Assembly (NCBI RefSeq): GCF_004664715.2
Contig: NC_051069.1
Location: 11,414,501 to 11,478,500, forward strand
DNA: 64,000 bases
Direction: 5' to 3'
From: Peromyscus leucopus
Taxonomy: Eukaryota > Chordata > Mammalia > Rodentia > Cricetidae
A model generated the notes under the pieces. That model had not been told where the DNA came from. It worked only from the letters and a program-made list of their open reading frames with translations, and made no database searches. Position numbers and translations under genes: made by a program. Shown piece after piece: positions 1 to 12,470 of this stretch; the first letter of the stretch is position 1; every line of letters begins with the position of its first letter.

Positions 1-628
1 CAGACCTTCCCACTCACGGTACCTAGGCAGCAAGGCATTCCAGGTCATGCCAGTTTGCATTAGTTTTTCTTGCCCTCTCATCCTATGGGGCATGGGTAGA
101 TGATGCTAAACACAGAAGGTTGGGTCCCTGGCTTGGAAACTCCCAAGCCTGTGACAGGAGGCTCTGCAAATGTGACCCCCTAGCAAGACGTCATCATTAC
201 ACTAGATAGCAAACATGTCTGCCTTTGACCCAGAAATTCTCTGTCTCTCTGTCTATGTCTCTCCCTCTCTCCCTCTTCCCCCACCTCGCATCTGTCTTCC
301 AAGTCCCATTGCTATAAAAACTCCCTTGTAATGACGACTCAAAACAACAGGTGCAGTGGCCACAGTGAGTCTATGGGCACTGTCCCTCAGTGGTCACTCT
401 TGAGTTAGGGAGACCACCGTGTGTGCCAGCCACCAATATCCAGTGTCACAAGAAGCTTCATCTCCAATGAGTCCAAAGTAAAAATCATCTGAAATCAGAG
501 GTTAAAAAAAAAAATAACAATTTTCTTCAATGTAATTAGATCGACTCCAGAGGACATGCGCACAAGACTGAAGTTGGCTATGTGTCTGTGGGTGCGAACT
601 GCCTGCTTATAAAAGTATTCCATCCAAC

Positions 629-758
629 TTGGAGTGATTGTGCACATCTTTAGTTCCCAGCATTCCAGGTGGATCTCTTGAGTTTCAAGGCCAGCCTGAT
701 CTACATAGTGAGCTACATAGTAAGACCTTGTCTCTAGAGGAAACAAACAAACAAAAAG
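629..758 (+). repeat. B1-like SINE (diverged)
   Basis: It shows the B1 landmarks in order: 'gtgcacatctttagttcccagca', 'aaggccagcctgatctacat', 'agaccttgtctc', then an A-rich tail. Divergence suggests an old insertion. Confidence 0.8.
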
Positions 759-824
759 GTCAAGAGTATTTTGACCCTGTTCTGCTTTAAGGGACAAGTA
801 GAAACAACTGAAGAAACCCTACTC

Positions 825-1030
825 TGGAGCTAGAGAGATGGACCAAAGGTTTGTGAGCACTTACTACTCTTCTGAAGGACCCAAGTTCAGTTCCCAGCAC
901 CCATGCCGGGCAGCTCACAACCATCTGTAACTCCAACTCCAGAGGAACTAAGCCCCTAGTCTGCACACATGTGACATATGTTTGCATTCACACATAATAA
1001 TATTAATAATAATAATAAATTAATAAATTG
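825..1030 (+). repeat. B2-type SINE
   Basis: It starts 'ggagctagagagatggacc', continues 'ttcagttcccagcacccatg', 'cagctcacaaccatctgtaa' and 'ctccagaggaa', and ends in an AATAAT-rich tail. These are tRNA-derived B2 landmarks. Confidence 0.85.
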
Positions 1031-1684
1031 AAACCCCGCTTCCACTTTCTAGGTCTCCATGGACTGCTGTATTATTGATTCAACATGCCCTACGTTTTGG
1101 CCAAAGCATTCACCTCTTCTTGGAGCTGCCCTCCACTGTGTACCCATCTGGGGGGTTATAAAGATATCCCCTCACTTGGCCCTTTCCCAGGACACTCCAG
1201 CTGGGTGAGGAGGAAGGAGGTCTTTTCCCCCTCGAACAGCAAGGCTGGAAGCCATGGGTGGGAGCTGTGAATGTTCACCAGGCTCAGCCTCTATCTAAGA
1301 AGCTAACAAGGGCCTGATACAGAAGACACTGAGCATCCGGTCACAGGGCTCGGCGGAACCCACTGCCACTTGCTCTCCTGAAATTCAACCTCCAGGTGGC
1401 CTCTCAGAACCCTCTCTGACTGACTTGAAGTTGATAAACCATAAGCCATAAACCACACCTCCCAATCCAAAGCCACTGCTTTCCCAGCAAGGTCTGGTAA
1501 CCGTGCGCCCACTCTGCGGCAGCCCTTTGGAGGACCGCAAAGAAGCAAGCACAGAGGGGCTAGAAAGTCAACTGGGCACACACAGTGCTTGCCACACCTA
1601 AGTTTGACACTCAGCAGCCATGTAAAAAAAAACCTGGAAGTGGAGGCATTGGGGAGACCGAGAGAAGAGAGATCCTTGGGTCTG

Positions 1685-1892
1685 CTGGCCGGCTAGCTTA
1701 ACTGACTTGGTCAGCTCCAGGCCAGTGAGGGACCCTGTCTCAAAAAACAAGGCTGATGAGATGGCCCGGTGGGCAGAGGCTCTTGCTGCCATGTTTGACC
1801 ACCTGAGTTCAAGCCCTGGGGCCCGCATATTAGGCAGTCCTGCAAGTTGTGCTCTGACCTTTTCACATGCACTGAGGCATGCTCATGTGCAC

Positions 1893-1941
<49 letters not shown>

Positions 1942-1942
1942 A
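1685..1942 (+). repeat. SINE fragments followed by (CA)n
   Basis: A B4/RSINE-like tail ('agggaccctgtctcaaaaaa') abuts a second SINE starting 'ggctgatgagatggcccggt'. About 24 CA units follow at 1895-1942. SINE-tail microsatellites are common in rodents. Confidence 0.7.
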
Positions 1943-2514
1943 CAGCAGCGGTGGAGCTGAGCCTCAGGTCTCATGGTTAGGAAAGGGTTAAAATACTCAT
2001 GGTTAGGAAAGGGTTAAAATGCTCTGGAGTCCCACCTCCACCCCCAGTGTGGAGGGAACCCATTGCAGAGGCTCAGCCAGCCTTTGTCACCTGCTGACAT
2101 GCCCACAGTCTCAGTCTGAGCCATGGAAGCCAAGCCCATCCCAGGAAATCGAGCACCGCCTGCTCTCTCCACGTCTGGGATTGTGGATTCATTTCTGTGT
2201 GTTCCTTTTTTTTTTCTCCTCGCCCGCCAGGGAAATTGCTCTTTGGGGGCTTGGGTTGTGGGAGGGCAGGAAGGGCATGCTTCTGCTTATCAACCCACCA
2301 AACGCTTGCTTTAGATTAAATGCTGCACCACATGCCAGATCGCCCAGGAATAATATGAGAGCCAACTGTTGGTTGGCCTGCCTCCTGTCACCAGTGCCAG
2401 GCTCATTGCAACCTGCTTTTCCCTCTCATCTAGAGACAGCTATTATGGAAGTTTCTAGCAATAAAGCAGTAATCTAGTTCCCACAGCTCCCAATTGCCCT
2501 GTTGTTTTTGTTTT

Positions 2515-2780
2515 GATTCTTCTTTTCTCTCTCTCCCTCTCCCCCCCCCTCCATCCCTCCCCCCACCTTTCTCTGAGATGGGTTCTCACATATCCCACAC
2601 TGCTCTTAAACTCACTATGTAGAGAAGGATGAGACTGAACTGATCTTCCTGCCTCCATCCATCTGCTAAGGGCTGGGAGCACAGGCATGTTTCTGGTTTA
2701 TGCACTGTTGGGAATCGAATCCAGGCCTTCAGGCACACTGGGCAAGCACTCGGTCAGCTGAGCTACGTCCCCGGCCGCTT
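2515..2780 (-). repeat. B4/RSINE-type SINE, antisense, with pyrimidine tract
   Basis: After a C/T-rich run it reads 'ctgagatgggttctcacat', 'aaactcactatgtagaga' and 'gctgggagcacaggcatg'. It ends 'gggcaagcactcggtcagct', the reverse of a tRNA-like SINE head. Confidence 0.75.
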
Positions 2781-2934
2781 TCTATTCTTCTTCTCTCGCT
2801 CTCTCTTTTTAAGTTTTGGAGACCTTCCTAACTGTAAGAGGACACGCAGCATGAAAGGCTCCTTTGTCTCCCGCACTCTCAGCTGCCCCTCCTCCAAACA
2901 GAGTGTCTGTTTGCTCAATCAACAAGCCTCCACT

Positions 2935-3130
2935 GTGCCTGCTGAGGGTCAAGCCCGGTGTTAAGTCCTTCATGGATGTTGTTGCCTATAATCTGATCTA
3001 ATCCTTAGATGAAAGCGGTTTTATTATCACTCTGTTGCAGACGAGAAGCAGAGGTCCACAGAGGTGGGGGCGGGGGTGGGGGGTGGAGTGGACTGCTCAA
3101 GGTGAGACAGCTCAGGGCAACAGAGACTGT
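2935..3130 (+). repeat. MIR-like ancient SINE
   Basis: 'gttttattatcactctgttgc' followed by 'agcagaggtccacagaggt' and 'gctcaaggtgagacagctca' follows the MIR order (second-strand core then the GAGGTTAAGTGACTTGCC-like region). It is diverged and contains a G-rich insertion. Confidence 0.45.
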
Positions 3131-3509
3131 GCCATCCCAAAGCTACACTGCATGCCCAGCAACCCACAGTGGGTCTGTTCACCTGGGGCCCTGCTATCCC
3201 GGACACACTGCCTGTCAAGGGGCCTGACCTACAGACACTGGGTCCAGCCTCCAGCACGGTCCACACCAGTAGCCACGGCCTCAAATGATAGATAAGCAGA
3301 AGTACAGCGCTCCTCATTGCCCCCAAGATATCCATTCTGGTGGCCTTCTAGTCACTGAGCTGCACCAGCTAAACCTTAGGTCGGGGCATATAAAATGCAT
3401 CCATTCTCCAGGCATCAGCCAGCTGTGACTTCAGGATGAGCAATAACCATCCATGCTCGTGGTACTCTGAAGTTGGCAATGTGGCCTCAGCTTCCTGCTT
3501 GAGACTCCC

Positions 3510-3780
3510 TCAGCCCACGTGTACAAGGCATCTACATCATGGATCTGGTCCCTGCTGCACCTCTACCACACCCCCGACTGCTCCATTCTTCATGCTCCTC
3601 AGACATTCCAGGCAAACGCCTGCCTCAGGCAGGGCCTTTGCACTGGTGAGTGTCTGGAGTGATTCTCCTCCATGTATGCACCCAATCTACATCCCTCCCG
3701 TCTGTTCTCACAGTCCGCACTTCACAGAGGCATTGTCCTTCAGTCTCCTCTGGCTGTCGGAACAAAGCACGGAAGACTGA
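3510..3780 (+). repeat. L2-like ancient LINE 3' fragment (tentative)
   Basis: A C/T-rich stretch with 'cagggcctttgcactggtg' and a short 'tctcctctgg'-type ending resembles the 3' end of L2. Identification is by pattern only. Confidence 0.35.
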
Positions 3781-3789
3781 CCAGTGGCC

Positions 3790-5600
3790 AGAGCCAAGAG
3801 GACAGGTGGTTCACTGAGCAGTGCCCAGCTCCCTCCCTGGGCTTGGGGCTGATGGGTGAGCCAGAGTGTTAGGACAGGGTTCATGAATTATGTTCACTAA
3901 CATAGAATGTTTGTGCTTCTTTATGAGGACAGATGTGAACACTTGTTGGGCATGAGGCTTGAGAATAGAAGGAAGGCCCCAGGATGTCACAGTGCTGGCC
4001 ATCTTGAGGGTAGGAGACAGGCAGGGAAGGGGTACCGAAGATATAGTGTACTTAGGACGGTAGCTTTGGACCTGGAGGCCATTCGCCTCAGAGTGAGGGG
4101 CGCCACTCACCCAGACAGCCACAGTCTGCTCCTGGTCTCTCAATTCCTTCCACGTTCTCTGGGAGGCTCTTCTTATGGGATACCAGCTCTGCAAATAGCA
4201 TCAACAGGAGCAGGGCTGGAATCCAAGACTCTGCCGCTCTCCAACTTCCCGTTTTTCTCCTCTGATGTCCTCCTGGGCAATGACACGTGTGGGCACAGGC
4301 TCCCATGCCTCTGGGACTCCACTGGGTTCTGCCAACGCAGGCCTAACAGGAAACCTGAATTCAGAACTGGGCTGAGGGCAGGGAAAGGCAAGCTGGAGGC
4401 TCCTGCTTCGCTGCCGAGCATCAGCAGCTGCCCCACAAGGACATTTCTGACTCCTAGCCCCTATCTCCAGACCTCCTAACAACTCTAACAGCCACTAAGT
4501 GCCTCGTGGTGAACCCACGTCTGAGCAAACAGCTAAGTGGATTTTGCTGTTGGCATCCCATTCCCATCTGGTGCCTTCATCGAACACCACGGTCTCTCAG
4601 GGGCTTGCTGTCACCACCTCTTGTCACCATTGAATCTCAAGGGCTCTCTGGAGTTCTGCACACAGTAGGTACACAGGAAATATCAGTGAGGTGCCAGATA
4701 AGATACTTCTGGGCCCTGTCACAGCTTCTGAGTGAGGACAGGGCTGCCGGGTAGAACCCTGTGTGACATGGCCTGGGCGCCTGTGTCCCAGGGGCAGCTG
4801 GAAGCCACGCCCTTCCCAGCCACTAAGCTTTCGGGTGTTCCTTTGTTCCCATTTTCCCTGTTCACCTGACTTCCTCAAGTGGCAGGCGATGGGAAAAGAA
4901 GAGGAAGCAGGACTCCCTCAGCAGTCCGTCTCATCCCCTCAAGGGAGGCTTTGACAGCTCTCAAGCCCACCTCTCAAACAGTCCTGCAGGGGCCCCAGTC
5001 GCTTCACAGCTAAGCAAACCCAACCACGGGCAAATTAGCGATATTGATCTGCAATTAGAAGAATCAATTAAGAAAAATATCATGACTGTTTCCAACCCTT
5101 GTATAAAAATCAGTTCCGTGGAAAGTTGCCAGGCGGTTAGGCTCTCCCTGGTCCCCCTCACTTTGTGCTTAGAGAAACAACATTCCAGCCCTGCCACTCT
5201 GAAGCTGAGAAGAAGGGGGTGGGGTTGGCCTGGGAGGGTGCAGGCTTCCCTCTGGATTGGCCTCCAGGCCAAGTCCTCGAGGCTCACGAGCAGTAGTTTG
5301 GTCTTGCTGTCTCTGGTTAGGGTACAACCACAGCCCTGGAGGAGGTTCCCCAAGTGTTTCTGAGCATCAACAGGGGGTATCTCATAGATTCTCGTGAACA
5401 AGCCTTTCTGGGTACCACAGCAATGCCTCTCACTTCTATCATGTGTACCTGACCCACCCTTGAGTTCAGCCCCACTGGAGTGTGCTCAGACTTGGCCTTC
5501 TCTCTGGAGACCTCGGAGCATCTTTAGAACCTTCTTCTGCCTTGAGCAGGGCCTTTGGGCAGATGGGGCCCTCAACAGTGAATTGCTTGTTCTGAAAGGC
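3790..5600. other. Intergenic, no gene recognised
   Basis: No splice-consistent coding segment or recognisable protein motif was seen on either strand. The only distinctive part is an AT-rich, homeodomain-motif-rich patch at about 4995-5120, described separately. Confidence 0.6.
4995..5120. promoter_or_regulatory. Candidate conserved noncoding element
   Basis: A non-repetitive AT-rich block standing out from G/C-rich surroundings. It has clustered ATTA cores (for example 'ctgcaattagaagaatcaat') and two ATTGAT-type motifs. Function is inferred from composition only. Confidence 0.35.
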
Positions 5601-5677
5601 AAGGACTTCCCCAAAGGGGGTTCCAAGGCGGAGTCACCAGGCCTCCCAGTTTACCAGGCTTCATCTCCAGCACTGCA

Positions 5678-5792
5678 TAAAACACATGCCTGTAATCCCA
5701 GTACTTTGGAGGTGGAGGCAGACAGATCAGGAGTTCAAGGTTGTGTTCAGCTACGTAGCAAGTTTAAGGGCAGCTTGGGATGGGCCTTTAGA
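5678..5792 (+). repeat. B1-like SINE
   Basis: It reads 'cacatgcctgtaatcccagt', 'ggaggtggaggcagacagat' and 'caggagttcaaggttgtg', the B1 order, without a full right arm. Confidence 0.85.
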
Positions 5793-5839
5793 ACACCTGC
5801 TTGCTTTGAAAGCTGACCAATGACTAGGCAAGGCTTCAC

Positions 5840-8800
5840 ACACTTTGGGTGTGGCCCACCTCTTACCCTGCTTCTCCCACACTTCTTTGATGTTCTGTCA
5901 GCCTGTTACTGGTCCATCTACGCTCTAATGGTGGGACATCATGTGGCCTCAAGGGAGGACCCTTACAAGAAGCTCTCCAGCATTCACACCAGGTCAGAAG
6001 GCCTCCCTTCCAGAGATGGGGTCACAGGGACACTGTGTAATAACAGTTCACCAAGTCCAACAGTCATTATCCAGACCAGGCCAGAAGGATGGGCCAGAGG
6101 GTCCCACCTCAGCTGGTTCAGTTGCTGCAGCAGGATGCTGTCAGTGGCCTTCAGTTGTTCCCCTCTGCCGTCCTCAGGAGGCCGACTTTTGTCCCCAGCT
6201 AACTAGCTTCATACTTGGAAGTTGGCTGCTGCAGCTCCAACCATCACACACTTGCCCTACAGCGCTCAAGGACACAGACAAGTGCCTCTTCTTGTCAAGA
6301 CACATTTTCCCAGAACCCCAGCAGGCTTTTTTTTTTTTTTTTTTACTTTGGGGCAGCATTGCATCACATGACTTGCCCTTCTCCATCTCTGCTGGCTCGT
6401 TGGAGCTGAGACTAGTTGCTACCTGGGCTGGAGAGGGGCTTACCCTGTCTTGTACCAGCTGCTGTCCTCCTGAGGTCTGCTGGCCGAAAAAGAACAGAAG
6501 GATAGTCCTGGGCAAGCATGGACAAAAACCTAAGGGTCTGCCTATAGCTCCCAAGTGAGACAGGAAGTGCATCAAGGCTTACTTCGTGGAGGTAGAAAAT
6601 CTGCAGCCAGGACACACGGCCACAGAAAGCAGACTCAGCCTTTGACCTCTCACTGGACAGTCTGCTCTGTCTACTGGTGATAGGAGAGTGGGGCCGGGGC
6701 AGGAAGTGAGACTGAGACCCTGTCACCCAGGAGTAAAACTTCAAAGGAGGGAGGAGAATGGTCACAGTCCTTGCAGACTCTACTGGGAGGTGGAGACTTC
6801 CTTCCCAAGAAACACAAGGGTTACCGTACTAACAAACTCCACCCTCAGGGGCTGCAGGAACCTGTCCTCCTCAGGTACACATTTCCCCACCTTACCCCTG
6901 TTCTCCTCTGCCCTCCTGGGGACTGCCACAGGGCAGTTTATACTGTCCTCTGCTACATAAACACCTGACCCAGCCGTCATCAACAGGGCCGCAATCAATT
7001 TCTCCAAATGTTCTCTGTTGCCACAGAACTTCATGGAATCACAGGGTCATTTTTCATTGGGAAAGAAGTGGGAGGCATGGATGGGTAGGTAGCAAAGGAA
7101 GTAAAGACTCTTCTACTCAGCGCCCAGCCAGGGGCTTCTCTCAGAGGTGGCCCAGAGTCTTCAGTGGGTCCACCATCTGGTAATCAGCTAGAGAGAGAAG
7201 GTGGGGCTTATTCAGCAAATGGCACATGATGAATGCTGTTTCTCAGCCATGCAACTCGGAGGGTGGGCAGCAGCAATGTGGGGCTGATGACAACAGGTGA
7301 CACCAGGCAGGAAAACCAGGCTCAGGGAACAGTACGGTGCGGGGACAATAAACCCAAATAACAACAGCATTGGCTTTCCTTTGCTGAACCAGAAACCTCT
7401 GAAATGTCACCTTGTTCCCACCGCCTCCGTGTCCCCAGATGGTAGGCAGGCTGGGGACAGTACACACTTTCTGTGTCCCCAGGGGAGGCCCCCTCATAGG
7501 AGACTGCTTCCTCCACAGAAAGGAAGCATGCAGTTCTGGGGTATCTTCTCTCTGAAGGAGGGAGAGGGAGGCTATCGTGAGCGGTGGCTGGATCCCAATG
7601 GTGTCATCCTCCCTGGAGCTGGGACAGAGTGATGCACTCTGGAGAGGAGCCCCAGCAGTGACTTTTGAAGGTCTCTCCTGGGCACCCAGCTGTCCTCATA
7701 AAGTAGGAAGGAACCCATTTTTCCAGGGACCACTGGCAGCAAGGTTTCTTGGAAATAGAAGCACACAGCTCTACCCTGATGGCCCCAACTGTCCTGATAC
7801 CCATCAGGATCCAGGTGGTCTCACCAAATCTGCAGCAGCATCAAGCAAGGACCTGTGTGAGATGGGACCCTCATCGACTACTCCTTCTCAGGCCCTGTGC
7901 ATTCAACAGACAGAAACAGACCCACATCGGGCAGACTGGGACTGGGGTACAGATGGTGGGGTGCAAGGCTCATTAGAGTTCTGTCTACAAGTCTCTTCAG
8001 GCCGTCGCTCAACAAGTCAAGCAGAGATTACCCCGTCTCCTGCTGGTGTGTGTTTCCATTCACCCACAAAATCTTAAGCAGGTAAAGACTTGGTGCTTGG
8101 GTTGTGCTTGGGGTGAAGGACAAGACACAGGCTCTGTGGCCTCAAGGGTCTCAGGGGCCTGACGTGGAGGAAGGCTACAGAGGAACCAGCGGCAGATCTG
8201 CAGAGGCTGGGATCAGCCTCTAACCTTACCTTTCCCAGCTGGAGGGCCCAGGACAAGCCCTATAGCCCCCGAGTCTTTCTGTCTGGACACTGAGAGCCAT
8301 GTTTGTGTCCTTTCAGCACTTGAAAAGGGGTAACAGGAAGAGCTCAGGACCACAGTGCCTTTGCCAAATTCCTCGCACAGGAAGAGTCTCAGGATTCAGC
8401 TCTCTTAGGACTTTGGAGATGGAGTAAATGGGCGTGGTCTTCTTATGTGCCGCTCTGGTATGCACTGGGACAAAGCTCTGGGATAAACCCATGCATTTCT
8501 GCATACACAGCCCACAGCGTAAAGACACAACACAGCTGCCAGGCAGTCTTATCAGAGCCTACTGTGCCTAGTGTTGGGGAAATCAGGAGAATAATAACCA
8601 CAGCTACAGTGTTGAGGTCTTGTGGATTGGCATGAGTCTATGAAAGTGGAGGCCGTGGTGATCCTTGCCTTGGGGAGAGGCTAGGAGACCAAAGAAGTTA
8701 ATTCACAGCTCCCAACTGCACAGTGGTTCATGGACAGAGCAAAGATTGACCCTGGGAAATCAAGCTTCAGCCTCTGTGGTCATTCAGCTTAGACACTGAG

Positions 8801-9850
8801 GAAGGATGCAGGCTGCAGGCAGGGGCTCTGGAGCACCTTGCTGGTTTTCTTCATGTGACCCGGAACAAAGAGGACAAATTATTTCCAAGATCTGCTTATA
8901 CATGGCTGGGGTCAGAAAGGGACACTCCCAGACTCATCCACTGAGCTTTGAACACAGGCATATGTAGGGTCCCATCAGTGTCTGCCTCCAAGACACAATG
9001 ACCCAGACCCGAGGACTGAAAACAACCTGAGCCCCCATTATGCCTTTATTTCATGGAGTGATAGCCATGTTCAGAGAGCTTCAGCCCTCTCCTACTTCCT
9101 GCCTAGGCATCCATAAGGCCTTCTGGTGCGGTATCCAGGAGGACCTGTTGCTGGGCGGTAGTCAACAGCATGGCATTCCCTCGATGATCCAGATGAAAGG
9201 AAGTTTCCCAAACACTGGACTCAGAGTCATCTGGTCTAGAGTTGAAATTCTTTTCTCATAAGGCAGGTGATTTTCAACAGGAGCTTTCAGCCCCCTGTGG
9301 CCTAGAAATAATAACAGGTCCCATCAGCTCCCTGGGTCAATGAATTTCCATTAACCAACTGTGGGTTGGAAATATGCATGGGAAAAAAAAAATCACCACT
9401 GTATTGAACATATAACAAACTTTGTTCTTGCCTTTGCTCCTCAAAATATACTGTACCACTTTGATCCATGGGCATTTGTGTTGAATTCGAACAGGCATCC
9501 CAGAGAGACAGTTTAAAGTACAGGAGGGTATGAGTATGGGCAGCTACAGTGAATGCTATGTTATTGGAGAACTTTGGCATTCCAGACCTGGGTACCTGTG
9601 GGGAGTAGATAAGTCAGTGTGGGGCCTTCTAGGTGCTCAGGGCAGATGGAGCTGAGTCAACGACCTCTGTCCCCAGGAGACTTGCTGGAGCCCTGAAGAA
9701 AGCCCCCCACCACCCCATCACTCCACGAGGAAAGCTGCATGCCCACGACAGGCCTTGAAAGCTGCTACCGGACTCCACTCTGCGGAGCCTCCAGGTCACC
9801 TCTCGGTCCCACAGAGAGACCTGGCAGCAGCCCTCACGCTCTCCCCACAG
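5840..9850. other. Intergenic, no gene recognised
   Basis: Long stretch of ordinary G/C-moderate sequence. It includes a 17-base T run near 6329 and MIR-like traces near 8700-8770. Open frames up to 205 codons lack splice context, known motifs or a plausible protein composition. Confidence 0.6.
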
Positions 9851-9853
9851 CTC

Positions 9854-9857
<4 letters not shown>

Positions 9858-9896
<39 letters not shown>
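9858..9896 (+). repeat. (CA)n microsatellite
   Basis: About 19 uninterrupted CA units preceded by 'ctcactg'. It creates spurious His/Thr and Cys/Val frames on the two strands. Confidence 0.97.
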
Positions 9897-9898
<2 letters not shown>

Positions 9899-10494
9899 AA
9901 CTTAATTGGGTTCCTTCCTGTAATAGGGATACAGAGATTGCATGCTGTTACGTATCTGCTCTTGCCACCTGGAGATATGGCTATGGTGAGCACAGTCCTT
10001 GGTCATCTACCCCTCTTGCGCGGTTGCCCCATTCATGCCTGCTCCCCAGAGACCCAGAGCCCAGCCCCAGACCACTGTCTCTGATCTGCTCATTGGAGAG
10101 AGTGTGCTCAGAGCTCCAAGCTGAGGATGCAGCTTCTGGTCATCTGTCTGGGGAAAGATAGGTCCCTAGCAGGACAATTGGGCTCACAGCAGAGTGGTGA
10201 ACCAGAAGCCCAAATCTGAACTCCGATCACATCAAGCATCAGTCCCCATGGCTCTGTTCGCCTCTCCTCTTCAACCCTTCTGTTCCTCATCTGTGGGTAG
10301 GGATGATAATGGCTTTTACTTCAAAGGGCTGGTGCAAGGCTTGAGCATCAAACGAGACCATTGATCCAGCAGCAAAGATGCATTGAGCACCCGCTACACG
10401 ACCACACATCCATGTGCTTTGGGCGGAGTTCTGAGCAGACAGACTGGGCTCTGGCTGAGCCCACCGTAGGCAGATCCAAGCTCAGGTACCCAAT

Positions 10495-10665
10495 AAAACC
10501 AAATAGAATGTAAAGAATTTGGCTTAATAAATAAGAGATCCTATTAGCTACCTTAGATGTGGACATGCTTAACACTGATTTATTAAAGCATGGTTAGCTT
10601 TCCATGTTTTCTATTCATTCATGGGCTTTAGGAGTTAACTTGATTTAATACTGCCTATAATCAAG
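10495..10665. promoter_or_regulatory. Candidate conserved noncoding element
   Basis: AT-rich, repeat-free block with 'ggcttaataaataagagatc', 'tgatttattaaagcatgg' and 'aacttgatttaatactg'. Its composition resembles vertebrate CNEs. No transcript evidence is visible. Confidence 0.35.
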
Positions 10666-10812
10666 TGTGTGTACAGATGCCTGGAACCAGGGAACTCATA
10701 TACAACACCTGTGTAGATGGCAGCCTCCCCAGTCCTTATCTAAGGAAAGTGCTTTCAGAGAAGTGAAGTCACTTGTTCAAGGTCCACAGGGACTTGAACC
10801 CAAGAAACGTGC

Positions 10813-10998
10813 ACCTCAAGTGTGTGTTCCAATCCACAGGGGCCCCTCAATCTTGTGTTCCAATCCGCAGATGCCCCTCAAGTGTGTGTTCCAATCAACA
10901 GGGGCCCCTCAATCGTGTGTTTCAATGCGCAGGTGCCGCTCGAGTGTGTGTTCCGATCCACAGGTGCCGCTCGAGCATGTGTTCCAATCCACAAGGAT
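10813..10998 (+). repeat. 31-bp minisatellite, about 6 copies
   Basis: Units of about 31 bp repeat the frame 'cctcaagtgtgtgttccaat' + 'ccacaggggcc'. Copies differ at a few positions (ccgcagatgcc, gtgccgctcgag). Because 31 is not a multiple of three, all three frames stay open and give similar peptide repeats, which is not evidence of coding. Confidence 0.9.
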
Positions 10999-11589
10999 GC
11001 TGTCCCTTCCCTGCTGTCCATCAGGTCCCTTAATAGGACACAGAGCAGAGAAGCCAGAACAAAAGCCAAGGAGACAACTCCATAAGAACTCCAAAGGAGG
11101 ACTTGGCTTCCCATGGCATGGAAGGGACACTTGATGGTCACTGGTGCCATCCCTCCGGGTGATGCTTCTTCCAGGTTCACTAATACTCAGTGAGGAAGCA
11201 TCACTGGAAAGACCCTATTGTTCTGAGGATGGCCACTAGCCAGTTCCTCTTTCTGTTATCACAAGGCAGTCTCCATTGCAGATTGTCCCCCATACTCCAG
11301 ATCTGCCATCTGGGAGCCATGGACCTTAGTGATAGACAAACCCAGCTCTGAATGCCAGTATGGTGACATCAGGTAGGCTCTCTAATCTCACTGTCTGCGG
11401 GGGCATGGTCAGAATGGAAGATGGCATTCGTGTAGTCCAACAGGGCAGAGCCCAGCGCAGAAGTCGACATTTCATGTCAAAGACAAGAACAAGAGCCCTT
11501 GGAGGCCACAGCCAGAGAGAAGTCCTGCCTGACACTGCTTACAGGTGCAGCCAGCCTGCAAGGAGCAGAGATGACACCGAATCCAGCCA

Positions 11590-11725
11590 ATTAGGAGAAT
11601 TTCCCATAAAAATTTAATTCTCCAATAAAAGAACAGTGCAAAATGAAATAGGTGAAGCATTTTTAAACTGTAAATTAATGATCTATAGTTATAGCCATAA
11701 TAACAATAATAGCTACCAATTACAG
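11590..11725. promoter_or_regulatory. Candidate conserved noncoding element
   Basis: AT-rich non-repeat block containing 'aaaatttaattctccaataa', 'ctgtaaattaatgatcta' and 'aatagctaccaattac', dense in ATTA/TAAT cores. Inferred from composition only. Confidence 0.33.
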
Positions 11726-12171
11726 AATGAAGGCCAAATCTGGGCCAGGAGCTAAGTGTGGGAAGCCCTGGCCTTCTGAGATTGGAATGCTCAGTGACAC
11801 CGGCAGCCAGGGTAGGCTTCAGCAGGGCAGCGGCTTGCTCATGACCCGCAGACATGGTGTGGCAACACTAGCCCTCCTCAATCATGAGTTCTCGTGCCAG
11901 TGCCCAGGTCTCCGAACGTACTGAGGAAAATGTAGTGAAAAGCAGCCTCTCCCTGAATGAAACAGAGACTTGTCTTTAGTGTCCTGATACCAGCTCTGCT
12001 TCTGAGCCAGGGTCACCTGATGCTCCTTCCCCTGCTGGGTCAGAGATAGGGAAGACTCAGCTCTCTAGGGGCTGGAGTTTGTGGGCCCTGGAGCTACGTT
12101 ACCCGATTCAAACCTTGAATGCAGGCTGCTTCTGTGTGGTCTTAGGAGCTCAGCCAGCCTCTCTGGGCTCT

Positions 12172-12470
12172 CCTTGTGCGCATGTATGTGTGTGCATGCA
12201 TATTCATGTGTATGCATATGCACATATACAGGGGTTACACATGCATGTATGTGCACATGCACATGGAGGTCAGAGGACAGTATCAGCTCTCATTTCTTGG
12301 TGCCTTGTTTTTTGTTTTTGTTTTGTTTTGTTTTTGAGACACTCTCTCTCACCGGCCTGGAGCTCACTTCGGAGGACGGGCTAGCTGACCAATAAGCCCC
12401 AAGGTTCCACCTGTCTCCATCCCCTAGTGCTGGGATTCCAAGTGTGCACAGTCACACCCGGTGTTCACAT
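12172..12470 (-). repeat. TG-rich tract plus antisense SINE (B3/B4-like)
   Basis: Alternating purine/pyrimidine 'gtatgtgtgtgcatgcatat' precedes 'ggaggtcagaggacagtatc'. A T/G run and 'cctggagctcacttcggagg' ... 'agtgctgggattccaagtgt' follow. The landmarks fit a reversed rodent SINE; the exact family is uncertain. Confidence 0.65.

Noticed and set aside
3907..4479. 190-codon plus frame
   Set aside because: Overlapped by several minus frames of similar quality, without domain or splice support; probably chance in GC-moderate DNA.
5941..6558. 205-codon plus-strand open frame
   Set aside because: It runs through a T17 tract giving a Phe run, has no domain, splice or family signal, and competes with a 133-codon frame on the other strand.
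10667..11134. 155-codon frame with internal CVFQS-type repeats
   Set aside because: The repeats come from a 31-bp minisatellite that is open in all three frames, so the openness is not coding evidence.
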